A DNA stretch of 64,000 bases from Nocardioides mesophilus (GCF_014395785.1 NZ_CP060713.1:3128501-3192500); one strand, 5' to 3'. Shown: positions 17,872 to 27,543, numbered from the stretch's first letter. Made by a program: numbers and translations. The notes: generated from the letters alone by a model not told the origin.

Positions 17872-19231
17872 CCCCGGTACCGGCCGGCTGCTCGTCCTCC
17901 CGGTCCAGCTCGACGCTGTGCGAGAGCACCGTGCCCGTCGGACCGCCGCGATCGTCGCGCACCTCGAGCTGCACCCGACGCCCGGTCATGACGACCTCCA
18001 CCGCCACGGAGGTGGTGACGTCGGGATCGACCCGGTCCAGCGCCTCGTCGACCATCCGCACCAGCTCGTCGGCGGTCTCGGCGTCGACCAGGTCGATCGG
18101 GCCGCTGAACAGCACCGACGGCTGGAAGCCCAGCTCCTCGCCGTGGCGCGCCGCCGCCGCACAGACCCGGTCCCGCAGTGTCGTCGCGTGCGGCTTGCGG
18201 CGGATCCCGAAGATCACGCCACGCAGCTCGCGGATGATCCGGTCGGTCTCCTCCACCAGGGGTTGCAGGGTGGCGGCCGACCTCGGGTCGCGCGCCGCCT
18301 GCGAGGTCATCGTGAGGCCGAGCGCGAACAGGCGTTGGATGACGAGGTCGTGGAGGTCGGCGGCGACGCGGTCGCGCTCGTCGCGCAGCACGTGCTCCTG
18401 CTGGGCCTGGTCCAGACGGGCCGCCTCGGTGAGGATGCTGTCGCGCATCTCGTCCACCGCCTCCGCGACCGCCGCGAACTCTGTGGGAGCGGCGGTGACC
18501 ACGGGCCGGTCGTAGTCGCCGCCGGCGACCGCCTGGACGTCGTCGAGGAGGCGGGTGAGCGGGCGGGTCAGCCGCCAGCGGAGCAGCAGCACCGATCCGA
18601 GCGCGACGACGGCCGCCGTGATGACCGCCAGCCCCGTGACCGTGTTGGCCAGTGCCTGGGCCGCGGCGATGTCCTGGACCTGGGACCGGTAGAGCCCACG
18701 CACGTGGCTCTGCAGCAGCTCCAGCCGGGAGCTCAACTGGTCGAACAGCTGCTTGCCGCCGCGCACGCTCTCCTCCACCGCGGCGGACGAGGCGTCCTCC
18801 CCGCGCAGCTGGAGGGCGATCTCCGGCTGGGTGGAGCGTGACCAGGTGCCGGCGGCCGCGACCACGTCGTCGAGCAGCTGCACGGCGGTGGGCCGGCCGG
18901 TGAGCAGCCGCCGCAGCTCGGTCTCGAGCCGGCGTGCGTCGCGGCGCCCCGCGTGGTAGGGCTGCAGCAGCCCAGCGTCGCCGGTGAGCAGGTAGCCCCG
19001 GTAGCCGGACTCCTGGTCGACGTAGGCCTTGGCCAGCTGGGTCACGTCGCTCTCGGCCGGGCTCAGCTGGGTGGTGAGCTCCTGCTGCGCCTCGCGGACG
19101 GTCACCCGGGCGGCTGCGTTGGCGCCGGCGCTGATGAAGAGGAGCAGCAGCAGGGCCGCCACGACGGCGTACATCAGGAACCGCAGGGAGTCCAGTCGTT
19201 CCCGGAACCTCCGGACCGCACCGTGCGTCAT
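17855..19231 (-). CDS. CHASE3-type sensor histidine kinase with degenerate ATPase domain
   Basis: About 458 residues: membrane helix 1 (20-36), a CHASE3-like extracellular four-helix region (about 45-185), helix 2 (about 197-217), HAMP linker, and a HisKA_3 dimerisation domain with H294 in [16 protein letters not shown]. The ATP-binding domain is abnormal. The N-box reads DEALDRVDPD without the usual Asn, the G1 region reads RDDRGGPTG, and no G2 box follows. It may not phosphorylate itself. The dimerisation motif is nearly identical to that of the DevS-like kinase at 39467. ATG 19231 is preferred over upstream GTGs. Confidence 0.8.
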   Translation of the reverse strand: MTHGAVRRFRERLDSLRFLMYAVVAALLLLLFISAGANAAARVTVREAQQELTTQLSPAESDVTQLAKAYVDQESGYRGYLLTGDAGLLQPYHAGRRDARRLETELRRLLTGRPTAVQLLDDVVAAAGTWSRSTQPEIALQLRGEDASSAAVEESVRGGKQLFDQLSSRLELLQSHVRGLYRSQVQDIAAAQALANTVTGLAVITAAVVALGSVLLLRWRLTRPLTRLLDDVQAVAGGDYDRPVVTAAPTEFAAVAEAVDEMRDSILTEAARLDQAQQEHVLRDERDRVAADLHDLVIQRLFALGLTMTSQAARDPRSAATLQPLVEETDRIIRELRGVIFGIRRKPHATTLRDRVCAAAARHGEELGFQPSVLFSGPIDLVDAETADELVRMVDEALDRVDPDVTTSVAVEVVMTGRRVQLEVRDDRGGPTGTVLSHSVELDREDEQPAGTGVSSRA

Positions 19232-19602
19232 GATCGAGGGCACCCGTCTGCCACGGCCGGCGTCGAGCACCGGCCCACCAACCCGAGAACACGTGGCGTG
19301 AGCGTACCGCTCCCGCCGGCCCGCCGAGCCGTCCCGTTGCGGCCGTGCGCGTGCATCGTCATCTCGTCTCCTCGGCGCCGGCGTCCGTCCCGATCACGGA
19401 ACAGGCTGCGCGGGTTGCCGTGAAGCACCGGACGTCCCGGCTGGGGGGACCTTTCGACCCCTTCTGTCGCGAAAATGGCCTCCGTGCCCACGACCGGTGG
19501 CGCGTGCCCACGTCACCGGGCCGCCCGAGCGGGACCAACGGCCCGTCCGGTTCAGACGTCGGCCCCTGGGTCCGCGGTCGCGCCCGGCAGCACCGTGGTG
19601 GC
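19232..19602. other. Intergenic region between divergent genes
   Basis: The 371 bp between the sensor kinase and the membrane-protein gene hold no convincing coding frame. The one visible signal is GGGACCTTTCGACCC at 19446-19460. Read on the other strand it contains CGAAAGGTCCC, like the right half of the DosR-like boxes, but with one extra spacer base. It lies 143 bp upstream of the gene at 19603. Confidence 0.5.
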
Positions 19603-20358
19603 ATGACGACGATCCTGCGACCCGCACCGCGGCGCTTGCTGCGCGCCACGTACCAGGTGCTTTGGACGACGGTGGCCGCGCTCGTGTACGCGGCCGGGCT
19701 CGTCGGCGCCTTCTTCACCCTGCCGCCGCAGGCGATGGGCGGCCTGTTCCTCGCCTCCAGCCTGCTGGGCGCCTCCTGCGCGCTCTCGCTCTGGGCGATC
19801 GAGTCCATCCGACCCGCCCGGGTCGCCTGGGCGGGCCTGGCGACCGGGGTGGTGCTGCTGACCCTGCTCGGCCTCTCCGACTTCCTCGGGCTGGCCGGCG
19901 TGGGTCTCCTGATCCTGGTGCACGCCCTCTCACCGACCATGTTGCGGCGGCTGACCCGGTTGTCCGGCCACTCGCTGCGCAGCTCGGTCGACCGGGTCCG
20001 TGCCGCGGCGTCGGGTGAGGCCCCCCTCGAGCCCCGACCGTCGCGGGAGCCCCGGCGCAAGCCCACCAGCAGCCCCTCGCCCCCGGCGGTCGAATGGCCG
20101 CCGACGCCGGTCGCCGACGCCGAGGTCGAGGCGCTGGAGGTCCCCGACCTCGTCGCCGTCGAGGACCTGTGCCTGGCCTGGCAGAGCAGCTTCCTGGCAC
20201 TCAAGCGCTGCACCACCCCCGAGGCACGGCTCCGCGTCGTCGCCGAGCGCCAGGCCTGCCTCGACGAGCTCGAGCGACGCGACCCTGAAGCGCTGCACGC
20301 GTGGCTCGACGACGGCGCCCGCGCGGCGAGCACCCCGAACAAGTACCTCTCGCACTGA
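19603..20358 (+). CDS. Membrane protein of unknown function
   Basis: A 251-residue protein with about four hydrophobic helices in the first 115 residues (near 14-36, 43-63, 72-95, 96-110). A Pro/Arg-rich linker follows, then a cytoplasmic C-terminal domain around LVAVEDLCLAWQSSF. That domain recurs in proteins I cannot name. ATG 19603 is poorly supported by a ribosome site (GTGGTGG). Convergent with the P-type ATPase; 51 bp separate the stops. Confidence 0.55.
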   Translation: MTTILRPAPRRLLRATYQVLWTTVAALVYAAGLVGAFFTLPPQAMGGLFLASSLLGASCALSLWAIESIRPARVAWAGLATGVVLLTLLGLSDFLGLAGVGLLILVHALSPTMLRRLTRLSGHSLRSSVDRVRAAASGEAPLEPRPSREPRRKPTSSPSPPAVEWPPTPVADAEVEALEVPDLVAVEDLCLAWQSSFLALKRCTTPEARLRVVAERQACLDELERRDPEALHAWLDDGARAASTPNKYLSH

Positions 20359-20409
20359 GCACACCCGGGGATGCCCCGCCGGTGCCCAGTCGTCCGCCGC
20401 CCAGCGGGC

Positions 20410-23150
20410 CTACGCCTCACGCGCCGCAGTCGGGACCGGTCCGGGGTCGGCGACCCGGGCGACTGAGCGGCGGCGCACCGCCCGGTAGAGCTCGTCCACG
20501 CCCCACACCACCACCGGGAACGGCGCGATGAACAGCAACGTCGCCGCCGGCAGCGGCGCGGTCCTCAGCAGTTCGTTGAGCACGGGCACGTAGATCAGCG
20601 CCGCCGAGAACACCAGCTCGAAGGCGATGCCGCCGAGCAGCAGCCGGTTCGAGAACGGGCCGATCCGCAGCAGCGAGACCCGTTCGGTGCGGGACGCGAG
20701 CGCGGTGCCGACCTGGCAGGCGACGATCGCAGCGAACGAGGCGGTCGTGGCCTCCAGGTAGGTCTGGTGCAGCGGAGTGCCCGGGCCGGTCGGCGCGCCG
20801 ACGTACCAGCCACCGCGCTGGAGGGTGAAGAAGTACGCCGCCATGGTCAGCGCCGCGGACGTCACACCCAGCAGAGCCCAGGCCCGGAGCAGCATCTGCC
20901 CGGTGACCAGCCGGCCGTGGCGCGCCCGCGGCGGCTCCGCCATGATGCCCGGCTCGGCGGGCTCGCGGGCCAGAGCCAGCGCCGGCAGCGTCTCGGTTCC
21001 GAGGTCGATGGCGAGGATCTGCAGCACCGTCAGCGGCAGGGGGATGCGCCCGCCGGAGAGGGCGAAGACGAGGAACGGCACGACCTCCGGGACCGCGTGG
21101 GCGAAGATGTAGACGATGAACTTGCGGACGTTGTCGAAGATCCGGCGTCCCTCCTCGATGGCGACCACGATCGTGGAGAAGTTGTCGTCGGTCAGCACGA
21201 CGGTGGCCGCCTCACGGGCGACGTCGGTCCCGCTGCGACCCATCGCGACCCCGATGTCGGCGCGCCGCAGTGCCGGTGCGTCGTTCACGCCGTCGCCGGT
21301 CATGGCGACCACCTCGTCGTGGGCCTGCAGGGCCGCAGCGATCCGGATCTTGTCCTCCGGGCTGCTGCGCGAGCAGATCACCTCCTGACCCGGCTGGAGC
21401 AGCACCGTCAGCGCGGCGTCGGACAGGTTGTCGACCTGCGCGCCGGTCACGGTCCGCACCCCCGCGTCGCCGATGCCCACCTCCCGTGCGATCTCCCGGG
21501 CGGTCTCGGGGTTGTCGCCGGTGATCACGATGACCCTCAGCCCGGCCTCGTGACAGATCCGTACGGCCTCACGCACCTCCGGGCGGGGCGGGTCGAGCAG
21601 GGCCACGAGGCCGAGGAGGCACAGGTCGTGCTCCGCCTGCTCGCGCGTCTTCGGCCAGGTGCGGTCGGGCAGCGAACGGCGGGCGACCGCGAGCACCCGC
21701 AGCCCGCGGGCGGCCAGGTGGCTCACCTGCTCCTCGACCGCGCTGCGCTGCGCCGGCTCGAGCGCCCGCTCCGTCCCGCGGTCGAGCAGGCACACCGAGC
21801 GGGCGAGCACCGCCTCCGGAGCGCCCTTCACGTTCAGGGTGACCCCGTGCGCGGTGTCATCGACGGTGGAGGACATCCGGGCCTCGGAGTGGAACGGGTA
21901 GACGTGCAGCCGCCGGCTGACGGAGCGCTCGGCGCCGTCCCGGACCAGGGTGTGGGCGGCCTCCCAGAGCGCCTGCTCCGTCGGGTCCACCGACGAGGTG
22001 GCGACACCGGTGCCGGTGGTGATCGCGCACGACACCAGAGCGGTGGCGAGGGCGTCCACGTCGGGGTCGGGCGGCAGGTCGGGGGAGACGTCGAGCTGGC
22101 GGCCGGCGACCCCGATCGCGACCGCGGACATCCGGTTCCAGGTCAGCGTCCCGGTCTTGTCGGTGCAGATCACGGTGGTGGAGCCGAGCGTCTGCACCGC
22201 CGAGAGCCGCTTCACGATCGCCCCGCGGGCGGCGAGCCGGCGTACCCCCACCGCCAGCGCCAGCGTGATGGTGGGCAGCAGCCCCTCGGGCACGTTGGCC
22301 ACCAGCAGACCGATGGCGAACAGGAACGCCGAGGTGAAGCTGAGGCCCGCGAGCAGCCCCAGCGGGAGGAACGCCAGGCCGGCGGCGACCGCCACGACGG
22401 CGATCAGCCGCGCGATCCGGGTGACCTGCTGCTCGAGGGGGCTCTTGGTCGGCACCGTGACCTGCGAGAGGGCGGCGATGCGACCGAGCTCGGTGTGGTC
22501 CCCGGTGGCCACGACCACGGCGCGGCAGGTGCCGGCGAGGCAGACCGTCCCGCTGAACAGCAGGTCCGCGGCCTCCAGCGGCGGCACCGAGGCGGCGACC
22601 GCCTCCCCGCTGCGCGTGGTCGGCGCCGACTCGCCGGTGAGCGTCGACAGGCTCACCTCCACCTCGCCGGCGATGATCCGCGCGTCCGCACTGATCTTCT
22701 GGCCCTCGCTGACCACGAGGATGTCGCCCGGCACCAGGGTGGTCGCCGCGACCGTGGTGGCGACACCGTCGCGCACCACGGTCGCGTGCTCGGGAGGTAC
22801 TCCCGCAGCGCCTCGACCGAGCGCTCGGCGTGCCGCTCCTGCGCCAGCGCGAAGGCCGCGTTGAGCAGCACCACCGCCAGGATCGTCCATCCCAGCACGA
22901 TGCTGGCGGAGACGAAGGCGAGGACCGCGGCCGCCTCGAGCAGCAGCGCCAACGGGTGGGTGAACTGCTCGGCGGCCTGGCGCCACCACGACCGGGTCTT
23001 GCGCCGGGTGAGCACGTTCGGGCCGTACTGCACCAGCCGGTCCGCGGCGTCCCGCGTCGACAGCCCGCTGGGACGGGTCCGCAGCCGGCGCAGGACCTGC
23101 TCGCCCGGCCCCGTGACGTACGGCGTGAGCCCCTCCGGTCCCGCGCTCAT
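20410..23150 (-). pseudogene. P-type cation-transporting ATPase, frameshifted
   Basis: A P2-type ion pump split into two frames. The first part (23150 to about 22790) holds the N-terminal actuator helix region and the first two membrane helices, up to EALREYLP. The second part (about 22790 to 20410) continues in another frame from EHATVVRDGVA, with TGES, the PEGLLPT transmembrane motif, DKTGTLT (near 22160), GDGVNDAP and the C-terminal helices. PEGLLPT and KRLSAVQTLGS place it near SERCA/Na,K-type pumps. One missing base in the run at 22790-22793 explains the break. The start overlaps the stop of the DUF4389 gene by ATGA. Confidence 0.85.
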
Positions 23151-24769
23151 GCGGAGGGCTCAGGCCCCCCGGTCGGTGCGGGAGGTGACGCCGCCGTGCT
23201 GGGGCGGCTCCGCAGCGCCAGCACGAGCACCAGTCCGGAGAGCAGCAGCAGCACCACTCCGCTCACGGTGAGGCCGCCCCAGAGCCAGCCGAGGGCAGGG
23301 ACCTCTGCGCCGAAGGAGACGTCCGCCACGACTCCGCGTCGAGCGTCCGGGCTCATGACCACCATGCGCCAGCTGCCCTCCTGGACCGGCCAGGTCACCA
23401 CCTGCTGGCCCATCCCGGAGGCAGAGGCGACCCAGATCGAGCTGTCCGCCGGGGCGGTGGCTGCTGCTCCGCCCGGGTGGAACCGGTAGCTGGGATCCCC
23501 GCCGGGCCAGGAGCCCGTGGGAGCGTCGGTGAGCGTCGAGTACGCCATGCCGTCCAGGAAGGTGGTGACGTCGTCGGCCGCCGCGATGCCGACGAACACC
23601 TGGCGTCCGAAACCGGCGGACGCCTTGACGCGGCCGTCGCCGATCAGGTTCGAGAGGTCCGCGCCGGCGGCCTCCAGCCGGAACTCCGGGGAGACGACCG
23701 CGCGACCCGGGGACCTCACCGTGGTCGGGTCGGTCATCAGGAAGCCGGCGTCGTCGCGGAGCGCACGGTCGGCGAGGCCCATGGTGACCCCGCCGGTGAG
23801 CAACGCACCGCCGATCAGGAACAGCACCGCCCCGAGCACCACGGCGAGCACCCGGCCGGCTCCCCAGCGGCCGGGCGTGCGAGCCGTGCCGGGGGGCTGC
23901 GCGGAAGCACCGCCACCGGGCGGCCCGCTGGCGGTCGGCGGCGCCGGGGGCGTCGTGCCCGGACCGGCCAGTGGCGGCTCGGTGGACGGCGGAGGGTTGC
24001 CGACCGGCGCGGTGCCGCCGACCGGTGCGGCGCCGCCGCTCGCGACGGTGCCGGCGGGCGCGGTGCCCGGCGGTGGTCCGCCACGTTCGGCGAGGTCGAC
24101 GCTGCCCGGGTCGTGCCCGCCCATGTCGAGCCGGAACGGCGGGTAGTCGTCGGTCATCAGCCCTGCGTACGCCGCGACCCGCAACGCCCAGCGGTCCATG
24201 CCGAGGACGAAGTCGAACACCGAGCGGGGATAGCGGCCGGTGAACAGCAGGACGACCCCGGCGACGAGGACCAGCAGGCCGACCAGGCCGCCGCCCCAGG
24301 TCTCCGGGGACGCGTCTCCGTTGCCGTCGGAGGCGATGTACCACCCGCTGGTGAGGAAGAGGCCGACCACCAGGTAGTGCGGGATGGCCAGCAGCCACCA
24401 CTTGACCAGCACCAGGCCCCGGGACAGGTGCTGGGGGAAGGCGACCTCGAGCCTGGCCGGGTAGCTCGGGTCGTCGTGGAGGGTGAACGGGGGGTACCGG
24501 TCCGTGGCGAGCCCCCCGTAGGTGTAGTACGCGACCCGCCAGGTCCAGCGCAGGACCCCGACGTTGAAGTCGAAGACACCGCGCGGATAGCGGCCCGTGA
24601 ACAGGATGGCGAAGAAGGCGATCACGGTGAGAACGCCGAAGGCCAGCCACAGGAACGCCAGCACGATGTAGTGCGGGATCGCGAGGAACCACTTCACCAG
24701 CCAGAGCCAGCGGCTCAGGACCGGGTCGAGGGTCGCCTCGACCCGGACCGGATACCCCGTCGTCGACAC
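23147..24769 (-). CDS. Membrane protein with two DUF4389 domains
   Basis: A 540-residue protein from GTG 24769. Two copies of the DUF4389 pattern are seen: LVKWFLAIPHYIVLAFLW...FTGRYPRGVFDFNVG and LVKWWLLAIPHYLVVGLFL...FTGRYPRSVFDFVLG, each with two membrane helices. A Pro/Gly-rich linker (about 235-295), another membrane helix, an extracytoplasmic domain and a last helix near 510-530 follow. Function unknown. It lies 10 bp after hsp20 and overlaps the ATPase start, inside a six-gene leftward run. Confidence 0.8.
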   Translation of the reverse strand: MSTTGYPVRVEATLDPVLSRWLWLVKWFLAIPHYIVLAFLWLAFGVLTVIAFFAILFTGRYPRGVFDFNVGVLRWTWRVAYYTYGGLATDRYPPFTLHDDPSYPARLEVAFPQHLSRGLVLVKWWLLAIPHYLVVGLFLTSGWYIASDGNGDASPETWGGGLVGLLVLVAGVVLLFTGRYPRSVFDFVLGMDRWALRVAAYAGLMTDDYPPFRLDMGGHDPGSVDLAERGGPPPGTAPAGTVASGGAAPVGGTAPVGNPPPSTEPPLAGPGTTPPAPPTASGPPGGGASAQPPGTARTPGRWGAGRVLAVVLGAVLFLIGGALLTGGVTMGLADRALRDDAGFLMTDPTTVRSPGRAVVSPEFRLEAAGADLSNLIGDGRVKASAGFGRQVFVGIAAADDVTTFLDGMAYSTLTDAPTGSWPGGDPSYRFHPGGAAATAPADSSIWVASASGMGQQVVTWPVQEGSWRMVVMSPDARRGVVADVSFGAEVPALGWLWGGLTVSGVVLLLLSGLVLVLALRSRPSTAASPPAPTGGPEPSA

Positions 24770-24779
24770 GGCCTGTCGC

Positions 24780-25196
24780 TCAGCTCTTGCCGCGTTGCAC
24801 GGGGATGTGGGCGGAGGTCTTCGGCTCCTCGCCCATCGGCAGACGCACCTCGAGCACGCCGTCGCGGTAGGTCGCCTTCACGTCCTCCGGCGACGCGGTC
24901 CGGGGCAGCCGCAGGCTGCGGGAGAAGGAGCCGTAGTGGAACTCGCTGTGGTTCTTGTCGCGTTCCTCCTCGTGGCGCTCGCCCCTGACGGTCAGGACGT
25001 CGCCGGTCACCGTGACGTCGATGTCCTTGTCGGGGTCGACGCCCGGGATCTCCGCGCGGACGACGTACTCGCCCTCGTCGGTGAAGTCCTCGACCCGGAT
25101 GTAGCTGGCCAGGCCGCGCAACGAGAACGCCGGTCCGGACTCGAGCCAGTCGATCATCTCGGTGACGGGGTTGGTACGACGTGCAACGGTGCTCAT
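24780..25196 (-). CDS. Hsp20 / alpha-crystallin family small heat-shock protein
   Basis: A 138-residue ATP-independent chaperone. The alpha-crystallin domain runs from about residue 34 to 128 and has GDVLTVRGER and the closing GVLEVRLPMGEEP. GGAGGT lies 5 bp before ATG 25196. HspX, the best-known DosR target in mycobacteria, belongs to the same family. Here the gene sits in the sulfur/stress operon, 42 bp after the DsrE gene. Confidence 0.92.
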   Translation of the reverse strand: MSTVARRTNPVTEMIDWLESGPAFSLRGLASYIRVEDFTDEGEYVVRAEIPGVDPDKDIDVTVTGDVLTVRGERHEEERDKNHSEFHYGSFSRSLRLPRTASPEDVKATYRDGVLEVRLPMGEEPKTSAHIPVQRGKS

Positions 25197-25238
25197 GGAT
25201 ACCTCCGGTTGGATCGGTTGGGGTGTCGGTCGGATGGA

Positions 25239-25754
25239 TCAGATGAAGATGATCTGGGCGCCTTCGGTCTTCTCGATGAAGTCCGCCGCGCTGATCACCC
25301 CCTCGACGGTGTCGATGAGGTCGTCCTCGTCGAGGTGCTGCATGTCGGCCGACAGACGGCACGCCCACAGGTGCCCTCCGGAGTCCACGATCTGGTCGAG
25401 GAACTCGGGGACGTCGGGGATGTCCAGCCCGGCGATCGACTTCTTCAGGCGACTGGTGGCGATCGAGGTCATGCCCGGCAGGCCGCCGAGGCCCTGCGGG
25501 AGGTGCGTCGCGGTGTTGCCGAGCATCGTGAACTTCAGGTCGGCGTACGTGGACTTGTTGATCATGTCGAACCCCCAGAACGTGAAGAACAGGTGCACTT
25601 CGACGCCCTCTCCCAGGGCCGCGTTGGCCAGGATCAGGCCGGGGTAGGCCATGTCCAGGTTGCCCTTGGAGCAGATGACGGCGAGCTTGCGTCCCGAGCT
25701 CTCCTCGCCGAAGGACGGCACCAGCGGGGCAGGACCCGGGGATACGGTGGTCAT
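25239..25754 (-). CDS. DsrE/DsrF/DrsH-like sulfur-relay protein
   Basis: A 171-residue protein of the DsrE family. KLAVICSKGNLDMAYPGLILAN near the N-terminus and a conserved cysteine in LWACRLSADM (about 138) fit the DrsE2-like group, which carry sulfane sulfur as a cysteine persulfide. ATG 25754 has GAGG upstream. It directly follows the DsrC-like gene (16 bp) and the SQR-like gene, as expected for a chain passing sulfur from sulfide oxidation to an acceptor. Confidence 0.85.
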   Translation of the reverse strand: MTTVSPGPAPLVPSFGEESSGRKLAVICSKGNLDMAYPGLILANAALGEGVEVHLFFTFWGFDMINKSTYADLKFTMLGNTATHLPQGLGGLPGMTSIATSRLKKSIAGLDIPDVPEFLDQIVDSGGHLWACRLSADMQHLDEDDLIDTVEGVISAADFIEKTEGAQIIFI

Positions 25755-25770
25755 GTCGTTGCCTCGTCTC

Positions 25771-26085
25771 TCACACGCAGCCGCGTGGTTTGGGAAGGCC
25801 CGCCACGTAGGCCATCTTCTTGGCCGGCTTGGCGGGGAAGAGCGCGAACAGGGTCTTGGTGGGGATGCCGGCACTCACCGAGACCCGTCGCAGGGTGGGG
25901 GTCTCGCCCTTCTCCCGGAAGTCGGTGCGCAGGAAGTGCAGTGCCTTCCAGTGCTCGTCGGTGAGCTCGACACCGATCTGGCCGGCGAGCGTCGAGGCGA
26001 GCTGCTCGTCCCACTCGTCGTAGTCGGTCATGAATCCCTCGTCGTCGACGTGGATCGTGTGGCCGTCGATCGTGGTCACGGGCAT
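25771..26085 (-). CDS. DsrC/TusE-family sulfur carrier protein
   Basis: A 104-residue protein with the family ending AGLPKPRGCV. The penultimate Cys103 is the persulfide-carrying cysteine. The second DsrC cysteine, expected 11 residues earlier, is Ala92, so the intramolecular trisulfide mechanism of sulfite-reducing DsrC is unlikely; a TusE-like single-cysteine carrier role is more probable. GGAGG lies 6 bp before ATG 26085, inside the end of the upstream gene; only one base separates the two genes. Confidence 0.88.
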   Translation of the reverse strand: MPVTTIDGHTIHVDDEGFMTDYDEWDEQLASTLAGQIGVELTDEHWKALHFLRTDFREKGETPTLRRVSVSAGIPTKTLFALFPAKPAKKMAYVAGLPKPRGCV

Positions 26086-26086
26086 G

Positions 26087-27331
26087 TCAGGCCTCCTGCA
26101 TCTCGAGGTGCTTGCCGGCCATCGACATGGCGGTCGGCAACGGGATCGGGCGGCCGGGCAGCAGGGCGTTCCAGTAGATCCACTGGAACGCGAGCTTGCC
26201 GAGGTGGTTCATCCGGGTCTCCTCGAGCAGGCTCAGCGGACCCAGCCGGGGAACGGGGAACCGGCCCGGCAGCGGCTCGACGTCGTAGTTGAAGTCGATG
26301 AGCAGCGCCTTGTCGTGCCCGCTCTCGATGAAGCAGTTGGCATGGCCGTCGAAGGAGCGGGTCATCGGTCGTCCGGCGACGTGCTCCAGGAAGTTGGGGA
26401 CGAACATCTCGACGGAGAAGTGAGCGACCGAGCCGGCCTTGGAGGTCGGCAGGTCGGCGGCGTCGCCGAGGGCGAAGACGTTGTCGTGGGCCTTCGAGCG
26501 CAGCGTGTGCTTGTCCACCGGCACGTAGTTGAGCTCGTCACCGAGACCGGAGCGGGCCACGAAGTCGGCGCCCATGTTCAGCGGCACCGTGACCAGCAGG
26601 TCGAAGGCGATCTCCCGTTCGTCGTAGGAGACCAACGTGCGCGTCTCGGGGTCGATCCGCTCCACGAGGAAGTCCGCCTCGAGGGCGATCTTGCGCTCGT
26701 CGAGCATGTTGCCCAGCCGGGACGACGCGACCGGCTTGGTGAAGGCTCCCGGCAGTGGGGTGGCGAAGACCATCTCGACCCGGTCCCGCAGTCCCCGGTC
26801 GCGCAGCCACGCGTCGGCGAGGAAGGAGAACTCCAGCGGTGCGACCGGGCACTTGATCGGGATGTCGGTGGTGTGCACGACGAGCCGGCCGTGGTCGAAC
26901 CCGTTCAGTGCCTCGCGCAGCGCGGTCGCGCCGTCCAGGGTGAAGAAGTCGAAGATGCTGCGCCGCCAGGCTGCGCCCTCCATCCCCGGGGTCTCGGACG
27001 GGCGGGGAGAGGTGCCGCTGGCGATGACGAGGTAGTCGTAGCCGAGCTCCTGTCCGCCGACCAGCCGCACCTTGCTGTCCTCGGCCTGCACCTCGTCGAC
27101 CTCGCCGGTCACGAACCGGACACCGTCGGCGAGGAAGGCGTGACGCGAGCGCACCAGCCCTGCCGGGTCCTGCCGGCCGAAGGGGACGAAGAGGTAGCCC
27201 GGCTGGTAGTGGTGCTCGTCGTCGCGGTCCACGACCGTGATCCGCCAGTCGTTCCGGTCGAGCTTGCGACGCAGCTTGTTGGCCGCCATCGTCCCGGCCG
27301 TTCCGGCGCCCAGGATGACCAGGTCACGCAC
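26087..27331 (-). CDS. Sulfide:quinone-oxidoreductase-like FAD flavoprotein
   Basis: A 414-residue pyridine-nucleotide-disulfide-type flavoprotein. The FAD-binding GAGTAG lies at residues 8-13, ASGTSPRP at about 104-111 and VFALGDAADLP at 285-294. Two cysteines, C161 (DIPIKCPVAP) and C333 (GHANCFIESG), are placed as the redox pair of SQR enzymes, which oxidise sulfide and pass electrons to quinone. No membrane helix is seen; SQRs bind the membrane through C-terminal amphipathic helices. First gene of a run with DsrC, DsrE, Hsp20, DUF4389 and an ATPase. Confidence 0.85.
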   Translation of the reverse strand: MRDLVILGAGTAGTMAANKLRRKLDRNDWRITVVDRDDEHHYQPGYLFVPFGRQDPAGLVRSRHAFLADGVRFVTGEVDEVQAEDSKVRLVGGQELGYDYLVIASGTSPRPSETPGMEGAAWRRSIFDFFTLDGATALREALNGFDHGRLVVHTTDIPIKCPVAPLEFSFLADAWLRDRGLRDRVEMVFATPLPGAFTKPVASSRLGNMLDERKIALEADFLVERIDPETRTLVSYDEREIAFDLLVTVPLNMGADFVARSGLGDELNYVPVDKHTLRSKAHDNVFALGDAADLPTSKAGSVAHFSVEMFVPNFLEHVAGRPMTRSFDGHANCFIESGHDKALLIDFNYDVEPLPGRFPVPRLGPLSLLEETRMNHLGKLAFQWIYWNALLPGRPIPLPTAMSMAGKHLEMQEA

Positions 27332-27435
27332 GGTGCCCTCCTCAGTGTCACGAGTCGCCGGCGCCGCGGACTGGACGCCGACCTCTCCGGTCTCGATCCA
27401 CCTCGACGCTAGGAACGCCCGGCGGTGGGCGGGGA

Positions 27436-27449
27436 GAGGCTAAGGGCCC
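27436..27449. promoter_or_regulatory. Weak DosR/DevR-like box
   Basis: GAGGCTAAGGGCCC keeps 10 of 14 DosR core positions. It lies 105 bp upstream of the SQR-like gene and 95 bp upstream of the MEDS gene, in their divergent gap. Confidence 0.35.
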
Positions 27450-27543
27450 TGCCCCGGACGACCTCCTTCCCTGCCTGGGAGGACCACGCGAGCGCGGCGC
27501 GCCCGACGGCCTTCCCGGGTCGGCTCCGCCCCTCTAGACCACC

